Source of the DNA: Saccharomyces uvarum
Taxonomy: Eukaryota; Ascomycota; Saccharomycetes; Saccharomycetales; Saccharomycetaceae
Assembly: GCA_947243795.1 (NCBI GenBank)
Contig: OX365931.1
Location: forward strand, 620,001 to 684,000
Length of the DNA stretch: 64,000 nucleotides
Direction: 5' to 3'
The notes below the pieces were generated by a model. That model was not told where the DNA came from, searched no databases, and saw nothing but the letters and a program-made list of their open reading frames with translations. The position numbers were made by a program, and so were the translations under genes. This document shows positions 48,714 to 59,238 of the stretch, piece by piece. The first letter of the stretch is position 1, and every line of letters begins with the position of its first letter.

Positions 48714-49691
48714 TTAGCTTTTTATTTTTTTTCTTATAAGGATGCCGCTTTTGAAATTTATTATCCAGTCCACCATATCTTGGTCATTAGCGGCTTTAAA
48801 TGATAACCTTTCATCAAACGTAATTAAGGCGAAATTTGTATCACCGCTCTTGTTCTTGGAACTATTATCAATTTCAATGCAGTCAACAATTTTATTCAGT
48901 TTGATACTTTTCTTTATCTTTCCTGTTTTGAAGGAATATAAGCTAAACGAATTATTAGTCAGTTCCACATTGAATTTTTGCCATTTGGCTCTATTAAATA
49001 ATTTCTTTTTCTTGACTTTGGTATACAGAATTCCAGAACAGACTTGATGCTCCGGATTTCTAGGATCAAACATCCTATAGAACTTCTTATCTTCATGAGA
49101 CAGTTGTTCATCCATCGTCAAAGTACAAGAATGCTTTCTGCTAGAAGGGCCCGCCTTTTCGTCGACTACAATCAAATCATCCTCGTCCTCGTCTTCGTCA
49201 TAATCACTGCCTGTAGTGACGCTTTCACTTCCACTTGGGCTGGACAAAAATTTCTCAAGGGCAATTTTCCAATCGTGCATTAGTTCGTTGTTAGTCTGCT
49301 CATTCTGCCCTGGTGGAAATTTGAACATTAAATCCTTGGATGGCGTGTAAACAATCAATACCCCGTCAAGCTCGCTAATCTTAAAATTTAATATCTCGTG
49401 TCTCGGTATGACACTTATGGCCTCTCTTTCATCTTGGGTCTTATAATAAGCAAATTGATTTTTCCTTAGGACACACCAATAATGGTGATCTGTTGACCGC
49501 GGCCACCACAAATGAGGATGGTGATGATGGTAATGCTGTGTTGGCGATGTCACATTATCAGCCTTTCCATCGTTGCCTGGACTGGCCTGAGCTGTTGGCG
49601 TCTTATTTTGGGAAGTTGATGGCTTTTTGATCAGGTTTGATGCCATCAGGATTTCATGCTGACTTGATGGTGCAGCCGGGCCTGCTATCAT
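48714..49691 (-). CDS. OPY1: Opy1, PH-domain protein sensing PI(4,5)P2
   Basis: Opy1 has two pleckstrin-homology domains and acts as a PI(4,5)P2 sensor that tunes the kinase Mss4; overproduction blocks pheromone arrest. PH1 begins near WWPRSTDHHYWCVLRKNQFA and ends before residue 150. An acidic linker (SDYDEDEDEDDLIVVDEKAG) separates it from PH2, which begins near CSGILYTKVKKKKLFNRAKW and ends VDWIINFKSGI. The start at 49691 gives 325 residues (328 in S. cerevisiae); the frame continues upstream only to a TTG at 49712. A His-rich patch (HYHHHHPHLWW) lies before PH1. Confidence 0.93.
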   Translation of the reverse strand: MIAGPAAPSSQHEILMASNLIKKPSTSQNKTPTAQASPGNDGKADNVTSPTQHYHHHHPHLWWPRSTDHHYWCVLRKNQFAYYKTQDEREAISVIPRHEILNFKISELDGVLIVYTPSKDLMFKFPPGQNEQTNNELMHDWKIALEKFLSSPSGSESVTTGSDYDEDEDEDDLIVVDEKAGPSSRKHSCTLTMDEQLSHEDKKFYRMFDPRNPEHQVCSGILYTKVKKKKLFNRAKWQKFNVELTNNSFSLYSFKTGKIKKSIKLNKIVDCIEIDNSSKNKSGDTNFALITFDERLSFKAANDQDMVDWIINFKSGILIRKKIKS

Positions 49692-49934
49692 TGGTATTGT
49701 AGAGGTTGCCAAAATAAAATCAGCGCAGCTGCTCTAGATGAACCTGCTTACGAGCTTGGAATTACACCGCATGTTCTAGTCTGCTCGTTCAATATCAGCC
49801 AGCCACATTATAGTAAAAAAAATCGTTGTGAATGATCGAAAGTAGAAAAAATGGCCGATGTCTATAAGGCGTCTATTATATATATATTTACTATCTAAAG
49901 CGATTCCATATATACTCCATTCCATCTGCATACT

Positions 49935-51212
49935 TCAGGGTTGATTCCCGTGTACAACCGAGCTGTTTCTCTTCTTTTTATGAACGGATGAAGCTGGTCT
50001 TGTGGCCCCAGGGGGTGCCGATATTGTGGAGGTTGTACTTGGATCATTATTATAAATTACATTTGACTTGTTGTTACCTGTGCTCGGCTTTCTTATTGAG
50101 GCTGTTCTTTTAACACCAGGTAAAACGGGGGATGACGATTTCGGAGCGGAACCTGACGATAATAATGGTGATGCAGTGTAAAAGCTTCTTCTTTTATTGT
50201 TACTATTACTGCTATTCGAGGACGGATCGTTTGGGTTTGGCGTCTTTCTTAATTTAACCATCTTGATAGGGAGTATGTCTGATTCATTGCCATTGTTCAT
50301 ATTGTTAGCGTTGTTACTTTCGATTTGCGTTTGCACATTCTTCTTCAGATTTTGGAGTACCGTATCTTTATTGTTCCTCTTGTCATAATGTTTCTCCAAA
50401 ACATCGTTCAAATCCATCTTTTCGGCAAAAGATGATATCAGATTCTCATTTGTCTCATACAAGCTTAACCAATTTTCTAAATTCAGCTCATTTAAAGTTT
50501 GGCCAATTATCTTGCTTAATTTTGAATCCTTTTCTGTTTCCATGGCTTTCAAGTCATTAACAGAGTCGTTGAATTTAGTCAGGTTGAATTCCATATCTGA
50601 ATTAGAACTAGCATCCGAACCGAAATTCAGATTTTGGTTACTCAATTCTAGTTCCAAGAAACTGATTTTTTCATTCAATTTGGAAAATTCATTGGAATAG
50701 TGATCTTTGTAAAATGTCTGCGATTCCAATAAGGAATCATAGTTAACTTCCAAATTTTGTAATTTCTCAGAAGATGTCTTTTCCATAATACTGGAATTTT
50801 CCATCACTTTGTTCAATTCGGCCAATTTCTCCTTTTGCACATTGTAATCGTTACTCAAATCACCAAACTTTTTCTCTACTTCCTTTAACTTCTTATTTTT
50901 TCTTTCGAATATCGAACTCAAGTTTTCGTTTTCATTCTTTAGAAGGTTTAAGTTCTCCAATAATTTTGATTCTTTGGACTGCGCTAACTCCAATTTACTC
51001 AATAAATTCTGAGATTGCGTGGTCAATTGTAGATTTGCCTTTGTTAACATATCGATCTGGTCGTGCAGCGATTCAATGACTTTGGAAGAAGTGGCATTTT
51101 GACTGGAACCGTTCCTGTCTTTTGTGGGGGAGCTTTCCAAGCTGGCCATAAATATATTATGGTGGGGAGCCAATTTGCTTGGGGAAGCAAGTGCGCTATC
51201 TTGGTCCGACAT
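49935..51212 (-). CDS. SHE3: She3, myosin adaptor for mRNA localisation
   Basis: She3 joins the type V myosin Myo4 to She2-bound mRNAs such as ASH1, carrying them to the bud tip. Residues about 45-200 are coiled coil (VIESLHDQIDMLTKANLQLT onward, rich in Leu heptads) and bind the Myo4 tail. The C-terminal half is basic, Ser/Asn rich and disordered and binds She2 and RNA (KMVKLRKTPNPNDPS, KKRNSSVVHG). The start MSDQDSALASPSKLAPHHNI gives exactly 425 residues; a TGC-containing three-codon extension upstream is not favoured. It diverges from CCZ1. Confidence 0.95.
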   Translation of the reverse strand: MSDQDSALASPSKLAPHHNIFMASLESSPTKDRNGSSQNATSSKVIESLHDQIDMLTKANLQLTTQSQNLLSKLELAQSKESKLLENLNLLKNENENLSSIFERKNKKLKEVEKKFGDLSNDYNVQKEKLAELNKVMENSSIMEKTSSEKLQNLEVNYDSLLESQTFYKDHYSNEFSKLNEKISFLELELSNQNLNFGSDASSNSDMEFNLTKFNDSVNDLKAMETEKDSKLSKIIGQTLNELNLENWLSLYETNENLISSFAEKMDLNDVLEKHYDKRNNKDTVLQNLKKNVQTQIESNNANNMNNGNESDILPIKMVKLRKTPNPNDPSSNSSNSNNKRRSFYTASPLLSSGSAPKSSSPVLPGVKRTASIRKPSTGNNKSNVIYNNDPSTTSTISAPPGATRPASSVHKKKRNSSVVHGNQP

Positions 51213-51352
51213 CGTACACAACTGTAGTGTAGTTGAGCCCTGGTGCGTTCAATGAACAATCTATCCTTCAAAGTAAAACCAGAAGTAGATAGGCAAATAT
51301 TTTATCAATAATAACAATGAAGTTCTCGCTTGAAGGAAAGGGCGAAAATGCG

Positions 51353-51359
51353 CGGGTAA
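51353..51359 (+). promoter_or_regulatory. Reb1-type site between SHE3 and CCZ1
   Basis: CGGGTAA (51353-51359) sits in the 272 bp divergent gap, 141 bp from the SHE3 start and 126 bp from the CCZ1 start, a position suited to opening chromatin for both genes. Confidence 0.55.
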
Positions 51360-51484
51360 CCACTGATACAATTTACGTCAAATGGCAATAATAGCAATAA
51401 CAATAGCGAAAATGCTTCACTTAATGCGGGACTAAAGTGCATTGTAAACCTCGCTACTGGGAAATCAAAGCATGGAAGACAGAT

Positions 51485-53656
51485 ATGAGACTACGATATA
51501 TCACAGTTTTTGATCCGTCGAGATCTACCAACGAAAATGACACTTTCAAGCAGCTGTTACTGTTCCATTCTTTTGGCGATAATGATCCAGTCCCTTCTTT
51601 GAACGAGAAACTGTCTACTATAGGGATAATTCAGGGTATTTGGTCACTCACCAATTCGGGTTCAAGCAGTGATGACCAACACGAAGATTTGGAAAAAATC
51701 ATAGAGCTAGATAATGATGTACTACTGTGCATCAAAGTTGAATCAAGGTTTTTCATTAGTTTAGCAATTTCAAATGGTAGTGGTGATACGAGTACGATAC
51801 CATTTCAATATTTTAGTTCTTACTTGTGGCTCAGTTACAAATTCTTTAAGCTACTGAATGGCCCTTTCGGCAGATTTAATAAAGATTTTAATAAACTAAC
51901 GGATTTATTGAACGAATTCGTTCTCCCGTTCTGGAACGATATCTATCTAAACTTGGAAACGATTACAAATAGGTCTTTTACCGTTATTTGGCCCGATTTC
52001 TACAAAAGGGCGAACTTCCAGCATGGGTCTTTCAACCCAGTAATTAACAACACTGATAGAGAATCATGGGATGCTATAGTTTTACAAAAAATTCTGCTAG
52101 ATAAAAAAAGTTATCTAGGCATTAAGGACATCTTGGTTTATCATTTACCAAAACACAACGATACAAGTACTAAAGTACCCATCGGAACAAAAACTTATGG
52201 ACTAGTAAGAAACTTTACCAATGATCTGAAGACTTTACCAGATATATCCAATTGGTTGTACCACTTACATTACACCTATGGCGAAATATCAAGTCATATA
52301 TTGACAGGAAATGCCCATTTCAAGGAGGAGCTACCAGTAGAAGAAGAACAAGAACGAAACCAACCCTCAGGTGAAGGAGGAGAACAACAACAAGAACAAC
52401 AAGAACAACAAGAACAACAAGAAGAACAAGAACAACAAGAACAACAGCAACAACAGCAACAACAGCAAAATACTCTACCCAACCATACGAACAACCTTTC
52501 TTTATCGGAAAGGATGATACATAACGTGACGCTTCCCATTTCATTTGCATACGACGCCATACATGAAGTGAGTACAACAACCGGTGTTTCCAGTAGCTTA
52601 TCTATGATAATGGATTATGTACCGAAACCTCACTGGCCATTTCTGTCATCATCTTCCAACAAAAATGTCAGCAAAAATAAAAACTCAAGTATCAACGATC
52701 ACACAAAAGCGAATCCTTCACTGATAACAGAGTCAGAAACGATTGGTGGAACGATAGGAAATTCAAGATTTGGATTTTTAGTATCTCCATTAAGCTGCGA
52801 CTTGTTACCGTCATCATACCAAGCTTTGAAATTAAATTTGGATTTCAAAAGTTCAAAAGGCAACGAGAATTTTTATAATTGTTTATTTTGGTATTTTGAT
52901 GATTTCTTAGTCATGGTTGTGTGTGATCCGGATTTTGACAAAATCTGGGAAAAGGACTACCTAAAGGATTTAAATTTCCAGCTGTGCCAAAGTATGATTT
53001 GCTTAAAAAATGATATTTTCAATTCTCAGAACTGCGACACCATGGAAACTTTCGGTTATGTCATCAAAGACAACGCCACTAACCAAATTGACTCATCTGT
53101 TCCATTTGGATCACCCAAAATGACCTCGAACGAAAATATCTCGAGCTTACAGTTAGCTATCAATGGTATTGATCAGTTCATCAATGACAACTCGAATTCG
53201 CTATCACTAATTAATTGGAATCCAATAGCTATCATGGGCGGTTTCAACAATAGCAGTAAAAATGATAGTACACGAGGTAGCCAAAGTGAGGTAATTGGTA
53301 ATAAGCAAGCATCCAAAAGAAAATATTTGAATTTCTTGAGTTTAATGAACACAGAAAAATTATGGGATTTACAGATTGACGTCTTACAATTTCTAATCTG
53401 CTTACAAAATTCTAAAAAGGATCCGGAATACTTTCAAGAGGAAAGATTACTGAAATTAAATAATGGGATTTTATGCTACATCAGGGAAACAAATTCAAAA
53501 TTAGTTATCATCATTAAAAATTGGTTCCAAAACGATGGTGCTACAAAGGCTTTGAAGCAGAAAAACCATGTTGGTTCAAATGTTTCCAAGGAAAGTTCCT
53601 TGTTTCAAAGCTTAGGTCCAGATGTGATCGATTGGTGGGAATCTAGAGAAATATAA
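51485..53656 (+). CDS. CCZ1: Ccz1, subunit of the Mon1-Ccz1 Rab7 exchange factor
   Basis: Ccz1 with Mon1 activates Ypt7 (Rab7) on late endosomes, the vacuole and autophagosomes. The N-terminal longin domain starts MRLRYITVFDPSRSTNENDT. The middle has an E/Q-rich tandem repeat (residues about 300-327), then a conserved block SYDAIHEVSTTTGVSS-like (SFAYDAIHEVSTTTGVSSSL), and further longin-type domains to the C-terminus. The protein is 723 residues from this ATG against 704 in S. cerevisiae, mostly because of the repeat. An in-frame ATG 16 codons upstream exists; the chosen start matches the known N-terminus. Confidence 0.94.
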   Translation: MRLRYITVFDPSRSTNENDTFKQLLLFHSFGDNDPVPSLNEKLSTIGIIQGIWSLTNSGSSSDDQHEDLEKIIELDNDVLLCIKVESRFFISLAISNGSGDTSTIPFQYFSSYLWLSYKFFKLLNGPFGRFNKDFNKLTDLLNEFVLPFWNDIYLNLETITNRSFTVIWPDFYKRANFQHGSFNPVINNTDRESWDAIVLQKILLDKKSYLGIKDILVYHLPKHNDTSTKVPIGTKTYGLVRNFTNDLKTLPDISNWLYHLHYTYGEISSHILTGNAHFKEELPVEEEQERNQPSGEGGEQQQEQQEQQEQQEEQEQQEQQQQQQQQQNTLPNHTNNLSLSERMIHNVTLPISFAYDAIHEVSTTTGVSSSLSMIMDYVPKPHWPFLSSSSNKNVSKNKNSSINDHTKANPSLITESETIGGTIGNSRFGFLVSPLSCDLLPSSYQALKLNLDFKSSKGNENFYNCLFWYFDDFLVMVVCDPDFDKIWEKDYLKDLNFQLCQSMICLKNDIFNSQNCDTMETFGYVIKDNATNQIDSSVPFGSPKMTSNENISSLQLAINGIDQFINDNSNSLSLINWNPIAIMGGFNNSSKNDSTRGSQSEVIGNKQASKRKYLNFLSLMNTEKLWDLQIDVLQFLICLQNSKKDPEYFQEERLLKLNNGILCYIRETNSKLVIIIKNWFQNDGATKALKQKNHVGSNVSKESSLFQSLGPDVIDWWESREI
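52382..52467 (+). repeat. E/Q-coding tandem repeat in CCZ1
   Basis: GAACAACAA-type units encode alternating Glu-Gln-Gln (EQQ), passing into pure Gln. The tract is in frame and sits in a loop between conserved blocks. The S. cerevisiae protein has a shorter, non-repetitive acidic/Gln segment there, as I recall. Confidence 0.9.
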
Positions 53657-54068
53657 AAATTATGATTTAGCATCAATATTTAATAAATAAACGAAGTAAA
53701 TAAGCACGTATAAAGAATAAGAAATCAGGTAAAATAATGGACGGTAATTTATGAACGCAAAAAAGGCACATATTTATTTACATGCGGCCCAAAAATTAAG
53801 ATGACTGAGGTGACCACGAAAAAATGCACAAGTGTCAACAGTAAAATAAAATAAAATGAAGAAAATGGAAAAACCCAAACAAACAGTGGAAGGGCACAAG
53901 AGGACTCTTGGAAATCCGTTGAAAACTTTAAACAGATGGATTGAAAATCACCTTTATCGGAGCAAAGGATCCAAAGAAAATAATGTAACCACGAAGTTGC
54001 AATATCCACTTCTGGTAGTAAATGTAGAGGCAGCCAGCACAAATCTGTCAATTATGACATAAAACTAG
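53657..54068. other. CCZ1-AGP2 convergent intergenic region
   Basis: This 412 bp gap between convergent genes is AT rich with terminator-like sequence at both ends. A 68-codon ATG frame on plus (53856-54062) and an overlapping hydrophobic frame on minus, which has only a TTG start, look like chance. Confidence 0.5.
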
Positions 54069-55856
54069 TTATGCTTTGCTATAATATTGAAATTTATCGA
54101 AGGAATATTGAATTTCATGGTTTTCAATTTCAATCAACTCTTTGGAAAAATCAATCTTATAAGGATCCTTGACTTTATCTTTACCACGCTTCCAAATAAA
54201 TTTATAACCCACATAAATACCAATATCAATGAACACCATTAAATACGAAAACAAAAAATCTTGAGAGTTCCACAATTTAGGAAAGAAGACGGTATAGCCC
54301 TGAATCATAATCATTGCCAAGCATGAAACTAGCCCAATGATAGCAGTGTATGGTTGACCCCATGAACGAAAAGGCAATTTGGGTAATGAATCTTGTTGGA
54401 TGCTGTATGTTCTTCTGAAAAATAAGTAAATGATACAAAGCACCATAAAATTAATTAACTGAGATGCAGTAATCAAATTAATCAACCAGTTCAACACAAC
54501 AGCACTATTAGAGTTCAGTTGTAAAAGACTCACTAGAGCCCATATTAGAGATATTCCGACGGCGTAAATGGGTACACCATGCTTGTTACATTTAGTAAAA
54601 ATTTTTGGTGCGTAACCGTCTAATGCCATACCGTAGAAAGTTCTAGATGAACAGTAAGTGTAAGCGTTACCTGCAGAAAATGCTGCTGTTATCAACGCGA
54701 TATTGACAATGTCAGGTAAAATTCTAATTTTCATATTATTCATTGCAATGACATAAGGTGAGGAACCAGCACCGGGTCTTGCTTCATTGATTGCCGCTGT
54801 TAAATCGGGATCATTTGGCGAACAAACAATACCAACGCAAAGACAACTACCCAAAAATAGAAAAGTTAGTCTTGCAAACACTTGTTTGAATGCCTTTGGT
54901 AAAACTTTTCTTGGTCTTTTAACTTCTCCAGCTAGCATGGAAATATACTCACCACCTGCTATGGTAAACGATGCTTGTATCAAACAAGCCAAAAACCCTT
55001 GGAAGTAACCCGACGATTTCCCCACATCTTTACCATCGGGGAAATATTGTTTAAATGGACTTTCACCATAATAACGGAACCCATAACGATCGTGTTTGGG
55101 GTTACCACCCAACATGGTTACAAATGTAAAGATAAATAAACCTAGAGCGAGAATGATTTTGAATGAAGCTAACCAAAATTCCATTTCACCGTAATACTTG
55201 ACCGCACATATAGAAATAAGTAAGTATAGTACGACTTGGACGGCAAGAGGAATACCAGCAGAATAGTCGTCTCTCCAATAATGTATAATCGTATTAACAG
55301 AAACGATTTCAAATGGAATCTGTACGCATTCTAGAAACCAAAAATTCCAACTAGCCATGACAGCCAACGATTCGTCCACGCATTTCGTAGCCAGCCTCAA
55401 AAAAGGAGAACTTACAGGGAAAAAGCAGACCATTTCTGCCGTGGATACCGTAATACAAAGTATAGGAACACACCAGAGAGCAAACGCCAGTAATAAAGAG
55501 GCAGGACCTCCACGGTATAAAGCTTTCCCGATGGCCACAAATAGCGCCGTGCCAATGACACCCGAGATAGCAATAAGTTGAACATGTCTATTCTCTAACT
55601 TGCGTCGAGTTTCTGTGGAAAACAGCAAGTTAGTCCTCGAATCCTCATCAGTGGAGGTTCCTCCATCCTCATGCACGTGCATATTTTCTTCTTCGTGTAT
55701 CGTGCTTACATGATCCAGTGACTCAGCAGGGTCCAACCACCCTTCACTAGGCTGGATGCTCTTTATTCGGGTAGTCTCTGTCTTGAACCTGTTCTTATTA
55801 TATTCGAAATAATCATCGTCATTTTTGTAGTCGATGGACATCCCTTCTTTGGCCAT
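54069..55856 (-). CDS. AGP2: Agp2, plasma membrane permease and regulator
   Basis: Agp2 belongs to the yeast amino acid permease family and is required for carnitine uptake and polyamine transport; it also works as a plasma-membrane sensor controlling other transporters. The N-terminal 95 residues are hydrophilic and acidic. About 12 transmembrane helices follow, starting VQLIAISGVIGTALFVAIG, with the family motif region SFTIAGGEYISMLAGEVKRP. The start MAKEGMSIDY gives 595 residues (596 in S. cerevisiae); the frame upstream has only a TTG. It converges with CCZ1. Confidence 0.95.
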   Translation of the reverse strand: MAKEGMSIDYKNDDDYFEYNKNRFKTETTRIKSIQPSEGWLDPAESLDHVSTIHEEENMHVHEDGGTSTDEDSRTNLLFSTETRRKLENRHVQLIAISGVIGTALFVAIGKALYRGGPASLLLAFALWCVPILCITVSTAEMVCFFPVSSPFLRLATKCVDESLAVMASWNFWFLECVQIPFEIVSVNTIIHYWRDDYSAGIPLAVQVVLYLLISICAVKYYGEMEFWLASFKIILALGLFIFTFVTMLGGNPKHDRYGFRYYGESPFKQYFPDGKDVGKSSGYFQGFLACLIQASFTIAGGEYISMLAGEVKRPRKVLPKAFKQVFARLTFLFLGSCLCVGIVCSPNDPDLTAAINEARPGAGSSPYVIAMNNMKIRILPDIVNIALITAAFSAGNAYTYCSSRTFYGMALDGYAPKIFTKCNKHGVPIYAVGISLIWALVSLLQLNSNSAVVLNWLINLITASQLINFMVLCIIYLFFRRTYSIQQDSLPKLPFRSWGQPYTAIIGLVSCLAMIMIQGYTVFFPKLWNSQDFLFSYLMVFIDIGIYVGYKFIWKRGKDKVKDPYKIDFSKELIEIENHEIQYSFDKFQYYSKA

Positions 55857-56224
55857 GTGTGGCAAAACGTAGAAATGGAAGCAAAATGTGAGTGCAGCTG
55901 AGGGGGTAGGGCTGCAGGAAAACCTTGTTTTTTTTTGCAGTATTGGTCAGTACCGGAAAGCAAGAATGATGTTATACCAGATAATCTCAATACACACTCA
56001 ATGTCTAAAAACCAACAATCTCGTTGCTCCTAGTTTACATAAACTGTAAAAAAGGGCAACATCTCAAGATCTATTTGATAATGAGTAGCCCCGAAAGGGT
56101 TCCTTTTTTTATATATTTGGTTTTACGGTGCGGCGCCGACGCCCCGCTTTAATGACACTACGTTATGGTGTTTTGGACGGATATAATTACTTATGGCGAC
56201 TATATATTAATGAAAATGAAGAGG
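55857..56224. promoter_or_regulatory. HSL7 3' flank and AGP2 promoter
   Basis: This 368 bp tandem gap contains TATATAAA on the AGP2 strand (56108-56115), about 250 bp upstream of the start, and CGGCGCCG (56131-56138), an 8 bp GC palindrome just beyond it. Confidence 0.55.
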
Positions 56225-58708
56225 TCACAACGGTAAGGAAAAGGCCCTACCACAAACGTTGTGTAGCACGGAAACACCGGTCTTGACTCTGACATGGACC
56301 TCGGGAGCATCCTCTTCTAGATCTTCATGTCTTGGGGATCCATTAGTGGAATCAAGCGCCCTGCTGGATTTTAGATCAAACATGGGTCTGTTGTTAGAGT
56401 TTAGCTGATCTGGCCTAGCGGCCTCACTGAGTCCGTGTATATCTTGCACACTTTGCCAACCGGTTTCCAGGTTGGACAAAAATCCTTGTTCTTCTTCGTT
56501 CTCGACGTCTTGGTCGAGATCGATTTGATTATCCAGGTTTTGATTCGTTGTCACAGAAAACTGGCGGTTATGGTTTGACATTTTAGTATCCTCTGTCAAA
56601 ATGGATCTGCGATTGGTCGCTGTAGTTGCCGAACCGTAATTTGATAGCATGAGGTATATGAAACTCTCCAAAGACCACTCGTACCAAATTTTCTGTTCTG
56701 TATCCGAATGAACTCGTGACATCAACACAGAAAGTTCAGAATCATCTACGAATGATAATGGTTGTTTTAGAGGGAAAATTATTGGAGACCATGAGGACAT
56801 ATTGGGCGTGTGATCACACTTTTTGATTAGTTCTAAATCCTCATCTTGTCTGTCACATTTCAAAGTTTCTCCATTAGATTTCAAACGAACGGTACTATCA
56901 TCGGGCAAAGTTGATAAGAATATATCATTATATAGGTTTGCTGTGAAGAACCCGATAAACCCATGAATTTCACCGCGATGCTTCATTTTGAATTCGTTTA
57001 ATGAACTTTGGGAGAACCGAGCAGTGTCATCACCATCCTCCTCTTGGTGAACACCCTTTTGGAACATGGGGTGCTCAAATCTCCAAACTTCATTTATCTT
57101 AGAGGAGAGTATGCAGTATGGAACTCTATGGACCACCCAAGGCGACTCCAAGGACCGGTTCACACTTGAGAGTTTCTGGTAGAACAATGGCGACGAAACA
57201 GGAGCAATATAGGAAGAGTATGATCTTGGTATAAAGACAGTATCATTACGAGAATGATATTTCTCAATAGACCAAAGACATTCAGGTGATAGTTCATTAC
57301 AACCAAATGAGCCCAATAGTTCACTTATACACAGGTCCACCTGGACACGTCTTTTTGGTGGTTCATTGGTTTGCCATCTGGTCATGTCTTCCTTAATCAA
57401 TTCCACTTTGTTATCCCAGTAATCGAAATTTCTCTTTTGCAAATATAGATAGGCCTGTGGGTTTTTTTCAATGGCAATTATGGAGACTCTGTTTTCCAAG
57501 GATAGCATCGATAAAGTCTTAAAAGTTCGATCCACCAAGGGCCCTCTTCCCGCACCAGCCACCAAGACGACCAATGGCCTCTTGAAGGTCGCTCGTGATG
57601 AAAGGTCTTGAAGCGCTTCTAATATGGCAGATTCGTAAAGGTCGTATTTCACCAAGTCTTTTTCAAAAGTCAAATACGTGGAGTTTAATAGAGTGTCTGA
57701 ATGCGGTTTCAAAGGTGGCATTATCCTAGACTCTTCCAGCAGCATGAGTTGGCGGTTACCCTTGGAGTTCAAGGCCTTGTCGCCTTTTTTCAATAAATAG
57801 TTTACATACTCCAAATAAGCCGATTCACCGCCCTTGACATCGTTGGCATATTTCTCCATCCCGTGTAATATCACGCATAGTTCATTTCCCAAGATTTGCG
57901 AGTCTCCATTAATTTTCTGGAATTTCAAAATCAAGTTCTGATTGAACTTGTGCAAAACGGGATAGTCGTACTGATTACTGGCGAAAATAGACGAAGAGAC
58001 CAAGAGACACGAAACGGGCTCGGCGAGCCATCTGTTTAGCACAAAGGAAGGTGTCTTGGTTCTCGGCAAGGCCAAAGATATAGTCAATGATGGATGGTAT
58101 TCGCACAACTTCCGGACGGTATTCCACAACTCCCAAGTAGCCAGCGGGTCACTGTCCTCGTAAAGCGGCAGGGAAATGGATATGGTCAACGCAGGCGCGG
58201 TGGAGATGATGCGATTCTGCAAAAGTCTATAAATCATCTGTCCGTACAGTTGCAGATTGGACAGGTCGCGCGGAGGCGCCAATATCAACTTGCTGATCCC
58301 GACAAACCTTGCGTATTTACATTCGTTCAGAAGGACCTTCAGGCCAAGATCTCTTACAGCTGGATCGGGACTCTCCAATTCCAGCCAAGACGATAGCAGG
58401 CCAATGTAGGACGGCGTGTCGTCGTCATCCAGCTTGTTGACGTTGAACGGGGGGATGCAGATATCCTGCAATTGGGGCTCGGGGACCCGGAGCGGCTGCC
58501 AATGCTGTTTGGACTGCTTCTGAAACTCTTTGAAAACCTGTCCAACAATCTCCTTGTACCTAGACGTTGTTATGGGAAGCAACACATAATCGTAGTTGTT
58601 AGGCTCTTCTGATGCGTGGTTGGTAACATTTCCCGGAAAACGTGAGCTTTTACTGTACTGTTTGTGATTAAACCCTGGTTTGACACCGACAAAAACGTTG
58701 CTATGCAT
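56225..58708 (-). CDS. HSL7: Hsl7, PRMT5-type arginine methyltransferase of the morphogenesis checkpoint
   Basis: Hsl7 is the yeast PRMT5. With Hsl1 at the septin ring it recruits Swe1 for degradation so that mitosis follows budding; it can methylate histones weakly in vitro. The first 350 residues form the TIM-barrel-like part ([20 protein letters not shown]). The methyltransferase fold has the AdoMet loop [12 protein letters not shown] around residues 383-394 and the double-E region [21 protein letters not shown] beta-barrel follows and a C-terminal tail contains an acidic stretch. The start [20 protein letters not shown] gives exactly 827 residues; an ATG is absent further upstream in frame. 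Confidence 0.96.
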   Translation of the reverse strand: MHSNVFVGVKPGFNHKQYSKSSRFPGNVTNHASEEPNNYDYVLLPITTSRYKEIVGQVFKEFQKQSKQHWQPLRVPEPQLQDICIPPFNVNKLDDDDTPSYIGLLSSWLELESPDPAVRDLGLKVLLNECKYARFVGISKLILAPPRDLSNLQLYGQMIYRLLQNRIISTAPALTISISLPLYEDSDPLATWELWNTVRKLCEYHPSLTISLALPRTKTPSFVLNRWLAEPVSCLLVSSSIFASNQYDYPVLHKFNQNLILKFQKINGDSQILGNELCVILHGMEKYANDVKGGESAYLEYVNYLLKKGDKALNSKGNRQLMLLEESRIMPPLKPHSDTLLNSTYLTFEKDLVKYDLYESAILEALQDLSSRATFKRPLVVLVAGAGRGPLVDRTFKTLSMLSLENRVSIIAIEKNPQAYLYLQKRNFDYWDNKVELIKEDMTRWQTNEPPKRRVQVDLCISELLGSFGCNELSPECLWSIEKYHSRNDTVFIPRSYSSYIAPVSSPLFYQKLSSVNRSLESPWVVHRVPYCILSSKINEVWRFEHPMFQKGVHQEEDGDDTARFSQSSLNEFKMKHRGEIHGFIGFFTANLYNDIFLSTLPDDSTVRLKSNGETLKCDRQDEDLELIKKCDHTPNMSSWSPIIFPLKQPLSFVDDSELSVLMSRVHSDTEQKIWYEWSLESFIYLMLSNYGSATTATNRRSILTEDTKMSNHNRQFSVTTNQNLDNQIDLDQDVENEEEQGFLSNLETGWQSVQDIHGLSEAARPDQLNSNNRPMFDLKSSRALDSTNGSPRHEDLEEDAPEVHVRVKTGVSVLHNVCGRAFSLPL

Positions 58709-59238
58709 ATGCAAACTAGACCCTTTGTATATATATATACGCTATGTAGAAAAGAAGAAGAGGAACGGCTGCACACTTCCACACACACACTTCCACACAC
58801 GCAATTGTAATAGTATTTCCTATGGGGCTCGGAAACAGGAGCGCAGCCTTTACAATAACTATTAATCTCTCTATTTTCACACACACAACATGTAAAAGCC
58901 ATTTTGTTTCAGATATATAAAACATAAAACGCTGCGGGCCATTTTGTTTATTTTTTTTTTTCGTGCGGCGGCTTTTCGGGCGCGACGGCTCCTTGCCCCG
59001 ACGGGGCCGCCTCAGGCCGCACGGAAACCGGGTAACGTGCAGCCGGTCAGGTGATTTCTTGGTTTCTCGTGGCGTGGGATAAATAACGAATAGAGCACTG
59101 TACATGCGCCTGCGGGCGGTAGGGCAATGCACATCTCTGGTATATTATATTGCAGGTTAGTTGTAGGAGTTGTTGGATCGGCTGGCCACGTTGGATACAC
59201 TCACACGCACACTCACTTACCTCCCGTCCCACAGCGCT
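58709..59238. promoter_or_regulatory. HSL7-CKS1 divergent promoter with nested GC palindromes and Reb1 site
   Basis: This 530 bp gap includes a CA-rich microsatellite (58781-58802) and then a GC-rich segment. An 8 bp inverted repeat (58962-58969 with 59016-59023) encloses the 13 nt palindrome GCCCCGACGGGGC (58995-59007). A Reb1 site CCGGGTAA (59028-59035) follows directly. An 18-codon upstream frame with ATG at 59104 and stop at 59158-59160 lies 79 nt before CKS1. Confidence 0.6.

Noticed and set aside
53749-54051. 100-codon hydrophobic frame between CCZ1 and AGP2
   Set aside because: It has only a TTG start and no internal Met; the sequence is T rich and lies at two convergent gene ends.
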